Positions 43,900 through 54,699 of a DNA stretch of 64,000 nt are shown here, piece after piece. Location: contig OY759221.1 of the NCBI GenBank assembly GCA_963662175.1, positions 33,602,045-33,666,044 of the forward strand. The letters run 5' to 3'. How positions within the stretch are numbered: the first letter of the stretch is position 1; each line of letters starts with the position of its first letter. Source of the DNA: Aradus depressus. Taxonomy: Eukaryota > Arthropoda > Insecta > Hemiptera > Aradidae. The notes under the pieces are model-generated. The model had not been told where the DNA came from, made no database searches, and saw only the letters and a program-made list of their open reading frames with translations. A program made the position numbers and the translations under genes.

Positions 43900-44555
43900 T
43901 GAGTGACCCCGAGTATCTTCTGATTTTCATTGATCATCTGATATTTCCAAAACAAATTGAAGAGACTGTTACAAAGAAGGCGATATGAAAGGTATCAGTG
44001 TTTACCACGTGTCCATGTCAAATTTGAAGTCAGAACATTGAGCAATATCGACGGATTGGCCTTCCGAAACCTCTTATCATCCGTAAAAGGCGAATTGAAA
44101 GGTTGTTGAATGTTGAAGGGAAGGAGTCGTCTCATGTAAGATGTCAAAGTTAGGTAGGGGGGGGGAGTGGTCCAAGTGAACCGGGACAGGGAGAAACCGA
44201 GAGGGGAGAGTTGAGAAAATGAAGTCGTGCCGAAAACTCCCCTTAGAAAGTGAACAGTCACCCAGAAAATATCTTGGAACAGGGTTGGCGAGGGAAAGCT
44301 ACACGAGCCCCTCCCCCCCCTCATTTACATTTAGAACCTTTTTAATACTTTTGCTGTTGCATAAATAAAAAGAAAGGAAAGGAACTGGAAGAAGTGATCC
44401 CTCCTAGAAGATGGAGAGTTCTGTAGAGATCAGCCCTATTGGCAAGACCTCCGGAGACAAAACATCCCCTATTCTACACGATTTGAGGTTGCCGTTCAAA
44501 CTCTTTTATAAAATGTCTTTGGCTCTTAGACTTACGAAGTTCAGGGGGAGTTTAA
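43900..44555. other. Unassigned, partly GC-rich region
   Basis: Open frames of 109 codons (minus, 43995-44324) and 69 codons (plus, 44411) are not recognisable. No family match. Confidence 0.4.
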
Positions 44556-44559
44556 AAAA

Positions 44560-44935
44560 AATACGATGCGGAGTTTTCAACGGAATTGATGTTTTCAGAC
44601 CTCCTGCTTCAAAAAATTAAAAAAAAAAAAAAAAAAAAAAAGTATGTGCTTATGTGTCTGAGACACACGATAACTGCCGTTGTAATGAATATATTGGCAA
44701 GAAATTTCATTCAAACCCTTATAAGAACGACATCTATAAATTTTCTGCGGGATCAGCAGAAGGGGAAGGTGGATCGTAATGGGACTCAACTCAAAAATGC
44801 AAATAATTGCCGATGTAACGAATGTATCGACATACAATTTTATATTTAAATTCAAAAGCCGATAAGGATGACAACTAATAATTTTCCGCGATATCGGTCG
44901 AAGGAGAGAGGGGTCAGAGAAGAGGGATGTTTCAC
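44560..44935 (+). repeat. Repeat family A (plus)
   Basis: gatgcggagttttcaacgga, a 24-A run, acgataactgccgttgtaat, ttttctgcgggatcagcaga, then aataattgccgatgtaacg and a second body start. Confidence 0.75.
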
Positions 44936-45214
44936 CTACTTTTTTTATTACTTACCTGACAGTTTTATTGCATTCTTATTCCAATAATTATGTAAAATAC
45001 ATTTTTGAGTTTTTGTATCCTGTTCCCTAGAGGAGCGTCATAACTAGGATTTACTGTATATATTTTTTTGCCCAATGATTTTTCGCTAGGTCTACATATC
45101 ACCGTTTAACTGTGTGCAGTTTCATGTATATAGTTTTAATACATACAACACATGCTTCACCTTGGATTTGTTCAAAAAAATTGTAACAACTGTGGTTGGA
45201 TGTCTGTCTTTTAT

Positions 45215-45560
45215 ATTTCTATAATTTCGTGTCTATACATTCATTACAAACGGTAGTTATTAATGTTTTTGTATTAATCGCCCCCCCCCCCCCCCCCCCT
45301 CACCCCCGACCCTCTAATTCCGCTTTTTCCTTTTGGCCTAAAAATGGTAGAACCGATTTGGCCTTAAAATAAAATTCTTATAGGGTTCAGGATACACATA
45401 TAAAATGTTGTATCGATACATTCATTCTATCGACAGTTATAATGTTCACAAACACGCACATGCAGGTAGATTTTTTTTCGGAAAATATAATAAAAAATAT
45501 ATAAGAATTCCAGTAAAAACAACATAACATTGTTGGCAGATTACATAACTTCCCCTACAA
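45215..45560 (-). repeat. Repeat family A (minus) with C-tract expansion
   Basis: cgtgtctatacattcattac, a 19-C run (45281-45299), cacatataaaatgttgtatc, cattctatcgacagttat, cattacataacttccccta-type head. The C run sits where other copies have a short ccccct. Confidence 0.75.
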
Positions 45561-45695
45561 TTTGTTGAGGTGGGAAAATATAATACAAAAAACATGTATG
45601 CCTGGAAAGATCCCTGATTCATATGTGATAGTAAGATGTTGTGGGACGAGATTTCTAATAGAAATAAAAGACGTTGTCTTCCCACTGTTTTATTT

Positions 45696-45741
45696 TATAC
45701 CAGAACCGGTTTTCGACGCAACAGCGTCATCATCAGTGGTT
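45696..45741 (-). ncRNA. Hammerhead-ribozyme-like motif, left Penelope copy
   Basis: Minus-strand equivalent of 47571-47615: CTGATGA, GACGC/GCGTC stem with TGTT loop, CGAAAACC, then GGTTCTGGT. See that entry. Confidence 0.5.
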
Positions 45742-46099
45742 CATCTATCATAGAATAACAAAATATACAAATAATAAAAAGTATAAATAATTCTTAAGGC
45801 ATCAGGGTACAGAGTAAAATTATAAAATTAACTTACCCACCCACACAGCACAGCGGTTGGAAGATAACTGGCATAGCTCTAAGGGGTGGGGGTAGCTAGG
45901 TTCACTCACTCACAACATGTAAAAACCATTCATTCCAATAAATACATTAAGTCTGTACATAATATAAACATTTTCCATCATACAGCCAAAGAAATTATTT
46001 GTTGTCATAAAATATAAAAAATAAATACATAAATAAATACATTGTTAAAAATATAATCACAGACTTGAATTCACAATAAATATCATTATAAAAACCATA

Positions 46100-46621
46100 T
46101 TACAATACATCTTTCACAGGACAGCTACTTCCCTTAGTTTTGGACCAATCTCTCACACCAGGTAGGTCAGGCAGCAGAAGGGAGTTCTTAACCTCCATTT
46201 TTTTGTTAAGACTTTTTGAATCCTCATATAAAGAAAGTCGGATCTCCAAGCCTTCTAAGATATCTGTACGTCTTCCCTTGGTACCCTCGTGCAACAGTGC
46301 CACTCTATGGGTACCATTATGGCCCTCATTTTGACAATGAATAAAGAACTCGGAATCCCTTCTTCGTAGATGTTCCTTAGTCCGTATGTGTAATTTCCTT
46401 CCTGTCTGTCCAATATATGTTGCATTACAATCACCACATGTCAGTTTGTAAACACCGGATTTGTCCCTGAAAGGTACTCTGTCCTTCAGACTGGGGAAAC
46501 AATTCCTTAAAGTGTTGTCATTTCTGTAGGCCACCCTGACTCCGTCCCTAGTAATAGTACGACCCATCCTCTCGGACACAGGCCCTAGGTAAGGGAGTAC
46601 ACACCAATTCTTGTATACATC
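46100..46621 (-). pseudogene. GIY-YIG endonuclease fragment of a Penelope-like element (left copy)
   Basis: Open from the repeat edge (46621) to the stop at 46100. It encodes DVYKNWCVLPYLGPVSERMG, the GIY-YIG core (GVYKLTCGDCNATYIGQTGR) and the C terminus PVKDVL. The frame lacks a start of its own. Identical to the right copy except HIRTKEH in place of YIRTKEH. Confidence 0.85.
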
Positions 46622-46659
46622 AAAAAAAAAAAAAAAAAAAAAAAGTTAAGAATAAGCTT

Positions 46660-47208
46660 ATGCCCCGAGGCCTGAAAAGGAATGAGGATGTATACAAGAA
46701 TTGGTGTGTACTCCCTTACCTAGGGCCTGTGTCCGAGAGGATGGGTCGTACTATTACTAGGGACGGAGTCAGGGTGGCCTACAGAAATGACAACACTTTA
46801 AGGAATTGTTTCCCCAGTCTGAAGGACAGAGTACCTTTCAGGGACAAATCCGGTGTTTACAAACTGACATGTGGTGATTGTAATGCAACATATATTGGAC
46901 AGACAGGAAGGAAATTATACATACGGACTAAGGAACATCTACGAAGAAGGGATTCCGAGTTCTTTATTCATTGTCAAAATGAGGGCCATAATGGTACCCA
47001 TAGAGTGGCACTGTTGCACGAGGGTACCAAGGGAAGACGTACAGATATCTTAGAAGGCTTGGAGATCCGACTTTCTTTATATGAGGATTCAAAAAGTCTT
47101 AACAAAAAAATGGAGGTTAAGAACTCCCTTCTGCTGCCTGACCTACCTGGTGTGAGAGATTGGTCCAAAACTAAGGGAAGTAGCTGTCCTGTGAAAGATG
47201 TATTGTAA
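46660..47208 (+). pseudogene. GIY-YIG endonuclease fragment of a Penelope-like element (right copy)
   Basis: 182-codon frame. Penelope-like elements encode a reverse transcriptase followed by a GIY-YIG nuclease that nicks the target DNA. Here only the nuclease end remains: GVY at about residue 66, CGDC, YIG at about residue 79, then the Arg-rich helix (RTKEHLRRR) and the His/Asn/Glu residues downstream (HCQNEGHNGTHR, EGLEIRLSLYE). The two cysteines and following YIGQT are typical of Penelope nucleases. No stop interrupts it, but the missing reverse transcriptase makes it a 5'-truncated copy. Confidence 0.88.
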
Positions 47209-47570
47209 TATGGTTTTTATAATGATATTTATTGTGAATTCAAGTCTGTGATTATATTTTTAACAATGTATTTATTTATGTATTTATTTTTTATATTTTA
47301 TGACAACAAATAATTTCTTTGGCTGTATGATGGAAAATGTTTATATTATGTACAGAAGACTTAATGTATTTATTGGAATTAATGGTTTTTACATGTTGTG
47401 AGTGAGTGAACCTAGCTACCCCCACCCCTTAGAGCTATGCCAGTTATCTTCCAACCGCTGTGCTGTGTGGGTGGGTAAGTTAATTTTATAATTTTACTCT
47501 GTACCCTGATGCCTTAAGAATTATTTATACTTTTTATTATTTGTATATTTTGTTATTCTATGATAGATGA

Positions 47571-47615
47571 ACCACTGATGATGACGCTGTTGCGTCGAAA
47601 ACCGGTTCTGGTATA
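47571..47615 (+). ncRNA. Hammerhead-ribozyme-like motif, right Penelope copy
   Basis: CTGATGA (47575-47581), a perfect GACGC/GCGTC stem II with TGTT loop (47583-47596), GAAA (47597-47600), then a short possible stem III (ACC..GGT). One extra A follows the GAAA, so the fold near the cleavage site is imperfect. It lies about 367 bases downstream of the GIY-YIG stop, a position consistent with hammerhead motifs known in Penelope-like element repeats. Confidence 0.55.
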
Positions 47616-47794
47616 AAATAAAACAGTGGGAAGACAACGTCTTTTATTTCTATTGATCCCTGATTCCTTTGATATTGACACGGATACATTGGGGAAAGTT
47701 GCCACTACATTAATATCCTTGATACATTTTGAAAGTTACCTTACTTTCCTCAACTCATTTTTAATATAGATGTTCTTTTCATCATGTTCTGCGC

Positions 47795-47970
47795 TATTAT
47801 AATAATAATAATATTTATTTCCGTATAATCATAACATTGTAATTGGATACGTCATATAATTTTTTACAATAAAATATCTTTTATATAATATATATATATC
47901 ATCCTGTATTAAATCTTAGAATATAAATACATATCAGATAAATAATAACAATTTTTTTCATAAACTAATA
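47795..47970. repeat. Repeat family D
   Basis: (ATA)n head, tttatttccgtataatcataac, attggatacgtcatataa, then AT-rich. Ends exactly at the Helitron insertion. Confidence 0.6.
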
Positions 47971-47971
47971 A

Positions 47972-48705
47972 TCTATATAATAAAAATGAATGCTAAATTT
48001 TGCTAAGCGCAAAACTCGAGAACGGCTGGACCAATTTGGCTAATTTTTTTTTTTTCAAATATTCGTTGAAGTCCGAGGAAGGTTCTTATGAAGAGAGTTC
48101 CTAGGGGTCAACTGGAGGGGGGGGGGGGGGGGGGGCTAAGCACAAAAGTTGCTTTAGCGCATTAACGGATGGACGGATTATCATGAAATTTCACATGTAG
48201 TATTCTTAAAAGCCAAGTTAAAAAATAGGCTATGTGGCGTCCATAAATGTTGAACGGTAGGGGGGGTTGTAAGGGGGGCCTAAATATAAAGATAGTGCTA
48301 AGTCATTAACGGATGATCGGATTGTCATGGAATTTCATATGTAGTATTTTTAAAGGGCAAGTAAAAAAATAGGGTATGTGACGTCACAAAATACTGAACG
48401 TGAGGGGGGGTTGTGGGGGTGGGCCTAAATATAAAGATAGCGCTGGCGACGACGTCCAGTGACGCTAAGTATTCACTAGCTGTGGTTTCCGCCGTTGAAT
48501 TGCGCGTACTAGCTATGGTGCCCAGGGGTCCTAAAAACTTACTAGCTGGGATGTCTGCCGTTGAAGGACTATAAGCCTTATTCCGTATGAATAATTGAAA
48601 ATTATAACATCATGAATTTACTGTTGAAAAATTGAATAGGATTCGAACGAGAAATATTAGGAGAAAAGTCAAAGTTCCCCGGGCAACGCCGGGCATTACT
48701 GCTAG
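47972..48705 (+). mobile_element. Non-autonomous Helitron, 734 bp
   Basis: Starts TC (TCTATATAATAAAAATGAAT) and ends CTAG after a GC hairpin (CCCGGGCAACGCCGGG, 48678-48693), inserted between A (47971) and T (48706). All three are Helitron hallmarks. The interior has two of the 143-bp units and one to two of the 66-bp units that are amplified in the Helitron at 55826-58406, plus a 19-G run (48117-48135). No Rep/helicase coding. Confidence 0.92.
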
Positions 48706-48824
48706 TAGAAGATAAATTAATATAAAATTCCTAATATTAATAAATACAATATATATATACCTACTATTTCTTATATATTTTTTTTTTAGAAATATTCTAT
48801 ATTCATAGTAGAAAAAGTCATAGG

Positions 48825-49170
48825 TGAATCACCGGCAATGTTCCCCCCCCCCCCCCCCTCCCCAATGATTTAATCAAGTAACTTTTCGCCCCCCATCCAA
48901 AACCAGTTCTAATATTCAACATTTGACTTATATGGACTCCTAAATTCTCATACTAAATGTTGTGTCGATAAATTCATTACATTGGCTGTTATTAGAATGA
49001 CCCCCCCCCCCCCCCCCCCCCTTATCCCCCCTTCCCTTTGGTCGATTTGGCTGAAAACGATAGATGTCGTTGTTAGAGGGTTTTGGATTCCCATATAAAA
49101 TGTCGTGTTGATACATTCATTTTATCGGGAGTTATCGAGTTCACAGACGCCCAGATACACAGCAAGACAA
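48825..49170 (-). repeat. Repeat family A (minus) with two C-tract expansions
   Basis: gtgaatcaccggcaatgttc, C17 (48843-48859), tggctgttattagaatga, C21 (49001-49021), ttccctttggtcgatttggc, tttatcgggagttatcgagt. Both C runs replace short C-rich motifs of the family. Confidence 0.8.
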
Positions 49171-49374
49171 ACATTTATTTTTAGTATGTTTTTTCATGTA
49201 GAACTTCCTGCGTAATCCGAAACTTCGTCTTTTTAAGTGCTCTTTCCATACATTAAGTTTCGTTGTGGCTATTCGAGATTTAGTGATTTGATCACTTGTG
49301 TGGTAAGAGTCTCCTAGGAGGAACATTTTGGCGTTTTAATTTTTTTAAGCTACTTATATTTGATTGTTTTATTT

Positions 49375-49450
49375 CTGTGATTCATGCCCGGGCTTCAACT
49401 ACACTGGTGGTCCTAGGCGGAGTTTCGAACTCGTAATCTTGAGCACATGA
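49375..49450 (-). mobile_element. SINE (family C) fragment
   Basis: gattcatgcccgggcttcaac joined directly to cggagtttcgaactcgtaatcttgagc: the 3' end and box B region brought together by an internal deletion. Confidence 0.55.
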
Positions 49451-49539
49451 GCACATTCATTACTTTTTAAAATCTGGCTTAGTTTCAGTTTTGATATATT
49501 TAAAAAGTAAATGTGTACTAGGTACGTCTATTTGGAATC

Positions 49540-49640
49540 TAGAGGTTGGAAAACATGAAATTCCGTTGAAAACTCCGTATCGAATTTTTGACTTGATTAC
49601 ATAACTTCTCCTATACTTCGTATAGCTGGGGAAGTAATAT
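49540..49640 (-). repeat. Repeat family A head (minus)
   Basis: ggttggaaaacatgaaattc, then cattacataac-type head with ctcctatacttcgtatagct and ggggaagtaat. Confidence 0.75.
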
Positions 49641-49710
49641 AAATTTTACACAGGTCCCATAAAAGGAAAATTCAGAAAAACAAAAGGAATAGTTACTTAA
49701 GGAACAGATA

Positions 49711-50264
49711 CAGTAAAACCTCGGTATAACGTTTTGCTCGGGCCCATTGGGAAAAAACGTTATATCGAATAAAACGTTATATCAAATCCGCCCCAACTAA
49801 AATTATATGATACATACATATAATGCATATATGTACCTATAATCAATTCATAAGAAGGTAATAAAAAACAGCTCCTAATTTAACGCTATATTTTAACAAA
49901 ATATAAAAAACGGGGTAGGGAAAGGGGTGGCGGGTGGGAATGGTGAAAGAGTAGGTGGGGGTTTTCTCGGTAAAGTCTATGACTCCGATCGCCCTTCTTA
50001 CTACACCGGATACGGTATTCTTCTTCGATTTTTTATTTTAATTTTTTTAGTTCGAAATTTTCGTGGAAAAAACGCTTTATCGAGGCATAGAAACGTTTTA
50101 CCTGCCAAAAACCAAACGTTATATCGCGATAAACGTTACATCGAGAAACGTTCTATCAAATAAAAAATGCATTGAATATGCCTTCATTTGGTCGGGACCT
50201 GATCCAGAAAACGTTTTATCGAGAAAAACGCTATATCGAACAACGTTATATCGAGGTTCTCCAG
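49711..50264. mobile_element. pogo-like MITE, about 554 bp
   Basis: Termini CAGTAAAACCTCGGTATAAC and (inverted) CTGGAGAACCTCGATATAAC. The left flank is TA. The interior repeats aacgttatatcga-type motifs at both ends (49760-49795 and 50100-50255), giving sub-terminal repeats. Coding frames across it are rich in such repeats and not recognised. Confidence 0.65.
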
Positions 50265-50395
50265 ATTATTGTAAGTTGTTTAGCATTTTCCTGTATAAAT
50301 GGTTGAACTAAAATTTAAAAATACTGACGAGCATCGATGCATCGATTGTGTTGATTTTGTTTGATGGAAATTTAATAAGGAAGAGTTTGTTAGTT

Positions 50396-50562
50396 ATTAT
50401 TACTCATACCCGGGCTTTAACTATGAGGTCATACTACTACCAGAGCGCTCATTCGTCGCTCTGGTGGGCATGATTCCGACTCTACTAAACTTTGCCTACC
50501 TAGGTTTATTCACCTAAGGTAGAGGGTCTTTATCGAGTACCTGACATCGTACAGGCCAATCG
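50396..50562 (-). mobile_element. SINE (family C) fragment
   Basis: Minus-oriented 3' half: cccgggctttaactatgagg, ctaccagagcgctcattcgt, tacctgacatcgtacaggcc. Flows into a family A piece (caatcgacggtttgggctaa). Confidence 0.75.
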
Positions 50563-50599
50563 ACGGTTTGGGCTAAAAATCAATTGTTGACTTACAGAC

Positions 50600-50950
50600 T
50601 AAATTTTTTGTTCCTTGACATTAGGAGAGAAGATAGGGCAGAGATTCTATGTAAAGCTAGCAGACGGCTTTCTATAGGTTGCCACCTTGGTCTTGGACTC
50701 TTCACAAGAAGGCCACTCAGCCATGCGGTTAGCTTCTCATCCTTATTGTACTCCCAGGAGTATAAAAAGCCGATGTTGGTATTGTCATCGAAATATAATG
50801 TTTTATGTGTTTCCTATTTCTCTTCAGCCCTGAAGTTGTCCTCCACAGATAACTTTGACATATTTAACTCTCGTATCGCCTCTACACAATCCTAACATCC
50901 TTCCTTCATTCGTCTTTTTTATTTACAAAAATGTTTACAAACAAAATAAA
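50600..50950. other. Unassigned region
   Basis: A 103-codon frame (50584-50895) has no recognised motif. Not in the repeat families. Confidence 0.35.
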
Positions 50951-51034
50951 AGACGTCGGTGAATCACCAGCAATGTACTTCACAACTCTTCCTCAGAACT
51001 CAGTTTATCGATTTGGCTGAAAATCAATATATAA

Positions 51035-51219
51035 TAATAATAATATTTGTTATTATTTAAAGGGATGACCCCTATACAATTGAGTCAGTGACCATTACTT
51101 TTACAATATTAACATCAACATTTCCAAAATTATATCAGCTGAACAATGATGACATATATGAAAGAACCTTTAACAAACTAAATAAGAAAAAAAGTATAAA
51201 TAAAATAAGTAATTACAAA
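51035..51219. repeat. Repeat family D-like fragment
   Basis: (ATA)n head and AT-rich body ending at the Helitron 5' end. Diverged. Confidence 0.45.
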
Positions 51220-51307
51220 TCTATATTAATAAAGCTGAAACGGGGTTTGTGTGTTTGTTTGTATGTTTGTTCCAGCATCACGCCGAAACGGCTGGACGGA
51301 TTTTACG
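51220..51307 (+). mobile_element. Helitron 5' end
   Basis: Begins TCTATATTAATAAAGCTGAA after an A, then a GTTT-rich stretch and gttccagcatcacgccgaaacggctggacgg. It matches the 5' end of the Helitron at 55826-58406 (minus). At 51308 it joins, without a break, the duplicated minisatellite segment. No matching 3' end is visible. Confidence 0.8.
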
Positions 51308-52880
51308 GAGATAGGATTTATACGACAAGAGTTATATCGCCCCGAAGTGTAAATGTTTTTTGTAAACGGTCGATTGGCTTTGGATGGAGAGCGAAAACGT
51401 AATGGATTAATTCGTGCTGGGGACATAGATTGTCTGCGATTCACCGATTTATTGATTGAGTTTTCACCGGAATTTCAAGTTTTTCGACATCCCGATTCCA
51501 AAAAACAATATCGATATGTGTGTCTGTGAACACGATAACTCCTGATAGAATGAAGGTATCACGTGAATTTAGATCACATATTGATGTTCAGCCGAGGATG
51601 TTTCGAATATATCGATATATAATTTTATAAGTAAATTCAAAACCCCATAACGACATCATATATAATTGTCCAGGTGTTGCATTTAAACAGCTTCAGGTAA
51701 ATTAATATAACGCAAAATAACAGCCGCGTAACGCCTGGTAATATGCTACTTAAATTAAATAAAATGAATTTCCAAAAGAACTCTGGGCCCCAAGAGGTAT
51801 TACACAAATATAATTACAAATGGGGCGAAGGTTCACTGTGTTTGAGGTCAGGGAATGTGTCGTATCCAAATACACCCTCAACTCAGTCTACTGTTTAGAG
51901 AACGGTTTCAGATCAATCAGTTCTGTAGATAAACTGTACTTTGTTTCTTAATGAATACTTGACATTCTTAATGAATACTATCATACTGACATTCTTAATG
52001 AATACTATCATACTGACATTCTTAATGAATACTATCATACTGACATTCTTAATGAATACTATCATACTGACATTCTTAATGAATACTATCATACTGACAT
52101 TCTTAATGAATACTATCATACTGACATTCTTAATGAATACTATCATACTGACATTCTTAATGAATACTATCATACTGACATTCTTAATGAATACTATCAT
52201 ACTAACATTCTTAATGAATACTATCATACTGACATTCTTAATGAATACTATCATACTGACATTCTTAATGAATACTATCATACTGACATTCTTAATGAAT
52301 ACTATCATACTGACATTCTTAATGAATACTATCATACTGACATTCTTAATGAATACTATCATACTGACATTCTTAATGAATACTATCATACTGACATTTT
52401 AATGAATACTATCATACTGACATTTTAGTGAATACTATCATACTGACATTCTTAATGAATACTATCATACTGACATTCTTAATGAATACTATCATACTGA
52501 CATTCTTAATGAATACTATCATACTGACATTCTTAATGAATACTATCATACTGACATTCTTAATGAATACTATCATACTGACATTTTAGTGAATACTATC
52601 ATACTGACATTCTTAATGAATACTATCATACTGACATTCTTAATGAATACTATCATACTGACATTTTAATGAATACTATCATACTGACATTTTAGTGAAT
52701 ACTATCATACTGACATTCTTAATGAATACTATCATACTGACATTCTTAATGAATACTATCATACTGACATTCTTAATGAATACTATCATACTGACATTCT
52801 TAATTAATACTATTTTACTTCCCCAGCTATACAAAGTATAGGGATAGTTTGAGTTTTCATCGTAAAATCATGTTATTTTC
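51308..52880 (+). repeat. Duplicated segment, copy 2 (contains minisatellite)
   Basis: High identity to 39326-40460, differing by scattered substitutions and by a longer minisatellite. In copy 1 the left edge continues into family B; here it joins Helitron sequence. Confidence 0.85.
51945..52811. repeat. 27-bp minisatellite, array 2 (about 32 units)
   Basis: The same unit as array 1. A variant unit with TTTTAATG or TTTTAGTG recurs in a pattern at about 52395-52440 and 52575-52700, suggesting internal segmental duplication. The CTGAAT and ATTAAT variants of array 1 are absent. Confidence 0.97.
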
Positions 52881-53290
52881 AAAAAAATGTTCAAAAAAAA
52901 TTTTCAAAAAATAACTGTCGATTTAATGAATGAATTGACACACGAATTCGTATCTAGATTTAAAACCTCATAAGGACGACATATATCAATTTTCCGCGAA
53001 ATTGGCCTAAGTAAAGGGAGGGATCAGAGGGGGAGCTCTACTCAAAAACTGTAATAACTGCCGATGTATTGAATGAATCGTCACGAAATTTAGTTAAGAC
53101 GTCTACTGATTTTCAACAAGTCGTTAAATTGAGTTTAGAGAGAGAGAAAGCGAAAACGTATTTCTTTTATTCGCACTGGAGAATTGCCATTTTTCATTTT
53201 GAAAATCAAGTTCAGAAAACAAGAAATTCCATTGAAAACACAACATCGAATTTCTGATACATTACATAACTTCCCTTATACTTGGTGTAG
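52815..53290 (+). repeat. Repeat family A (plus), shortened
   Basis: Head acttccccagctatacaaag, aataactgtcgatttaatga, ttttccgcgaaattggccta, aataactgccgatgtattga; then a minus head (cattacataacttcccttat) at 53263-53295. Confidence 0.7.
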
Positions 53291-53489
53291 CTGTGGAATT
53301 GAAAGTTTCAGTTTGTAGTATTCCGTGTTTTTGTTGAATTGGTTACCTAAATAGGTAAGTGAGCCATTTCCTGACGATGACGAAATATTTCTCTTACAGA
53401 TGTTTGAAATAGGCAGCAAATTATAGACAGCGAAATGTTACTACCATATAATGACCAATAAGAATAATCACACCTTAGGGAAAAAAAGT

Positions 53490-53640
53490 TACCGGTGAAT
53501 CACCGACAATCTTCTTCCTCAGCACAAATTAATCAACTATATTTTCGCTGCCCTCTAGAACCAATTGATTGTTTGGCTAAAATCGATAGTTGATTTAAAC
53601 AGGTACTTCTGAATTCTCATACTAAATTTCATCGTAATTA
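53490..53640 (-). repeat. Repeat family A fragment (minus)
   Basis: ggtgaatcaccgacaatctt, cacaaattaatcaactatat, tgtttggctaaaatcgatag. Confidence 0.65.
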
Positions 53641-53689
53641 TTTTTGTTTAATATTTTTTTATTATTATCGTTAATTTTATTTAGATTAG

Positions 53690-53850
53690 TTAGGTTAGGT
53701 TTTATGATTCATCCCCGGGCTTTACTATGAGGTCATATCGCCTACTACCAGAGCGCTCTTTCGTCACTCTGGTGGACATGAGCCCAACTCTACTTTGGGA
53801 GTCCTAAATTTTGCCTACCCTAAATTTTTATTCACCTGGGGTAGGTATCT
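53690..53850 (-). mobile_element. SINE (family C), 3' half
   Basis: Starts with ttaggttaggttttatgatt (tail) and runs to ttattcacctggggtagg. Confidence 0.85.
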
Positions 53851-53904
53851 CATAAACGGCGTGACATTGGAAAAATTATATATTTCATATAAAATGTAAC
53901 TTGA

Positions 53905-54246
53905 GGGGGCCGGTAGCTCAGTGGTATGCGTGCTTGCCTTCTGAGCTCAAGAATTTGAGTTCGAAACCTGACCGAGGCCCTTAGTTTATTTTATCTGGGA
54001 GGTAAAATAATCTTAAGCACGCCGTCCTTCGAATGGGATGTTAAGCGATGGTCCCGAGCCTGTACGATGTCAGGTACTCGTTAAAGACCCCTACCCTAGG
54101 TGAATAAAAATTTAGGATAGGGAAAATTTAGGACTCCCATAGTAGAGTCGGGCTCATGTCGACCAGAGTGACGAAAGAGCGCTCTGGTAGTAGGCGATAT
54201 GACCTCTTAGTTAAATCCCGGGCATGAGTCATAAAACCTAACCTAA
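53905..54246 (+). mobile_element. SINE (family C), full-length
   Basis: gggggccggtagctcagtgg (box A), gagttcgaaacctg (box B), full body, two CCTAA units. Flanked by aaaatgtaactt and aaaatgtgactt, a target-site duplication with one change. Confidence 0.93.
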
Positions 54247-54372
54247 AATGTGACTTTCAGTTTTCTCTAAAACTTTTATTTACAAAGTTCATACTTACAG
54301 AGTACGTACAAATCAGTAGAAAACTCGATCTCGGATTTTTGCACGATTATAGTAGTTCCTTATACTAATGGT

Positions 54373-54670
54373 TAGTTAGTTATTGTGACTCATGCCCGGG
54401 CTTTAACTACGAGTTCATATCACCTACTACCTACTACCAGAACGCTCTTTCATTGCTGTGGACATCAGCCCGACTCGACTGTGGGAGTCCTACATTTTGG
54501 TAGGGCTTTTTAATCAGTACCTGACATGTTAGGCTCTGGACCTTAACGTCTCATCCGAAGGACGACTCACTTAAGTTTTTTTCTCCTCCCAGATAACTTC
54601 GGCCGGGTTTTGAACCGACAATTTCGAGCTCAGTTGGCTAGCACACTAGCTCTGAGCTGCCGGCGCCCTC
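54373..54670 (-). mobile_element. SINE (family C), old full-length copy
   Basis: tgactcatgcccgggcttta through ttttgaaccgacaatttcga to gagctgccggcgccctc. Diverged, with a local tandem duplication (cctactac). Confidence 0.8.
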
Positions 54671-54699
54671 TGTGTCAAAGATGTGCTTAAATCTACCAA

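Larger units (their letters stand above)
45657..47654. mobile_element. Penelope-like retroelement, inverted dimer of 3' ends
   Basis: Two copies of about 966 bp (45657-46621 minus, 46687-47654 plus) are inverted, nearly identical, and separated by 65 bp that begins with a poly(A) run. Each holds a GIY-YIG endonuclease frame, about 370 bp of downstream sequence and a hammerhead-like core. I see only a few differences (one His/Tyr change, a 3-base indel near 45950/47355, and a few others). The reverse transcriptase part of the element is absent from both. Confidence 0.85.

Noticed and set aside
45657..47654. Inverted pair of GIY-YIG ORFs as a divergent two-gene locus
   Set aside because: The identity extends through the non-coding flanks and the copies lack reverse transcriptase, so they are truncated retroelement copies and not host genes.
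53365..53400. CTGACGATGACGAAAT at about 53372 as a hammerhead core
   Set aside because: It has a core-like order but essentially no stem II, so a chance match is likelier.
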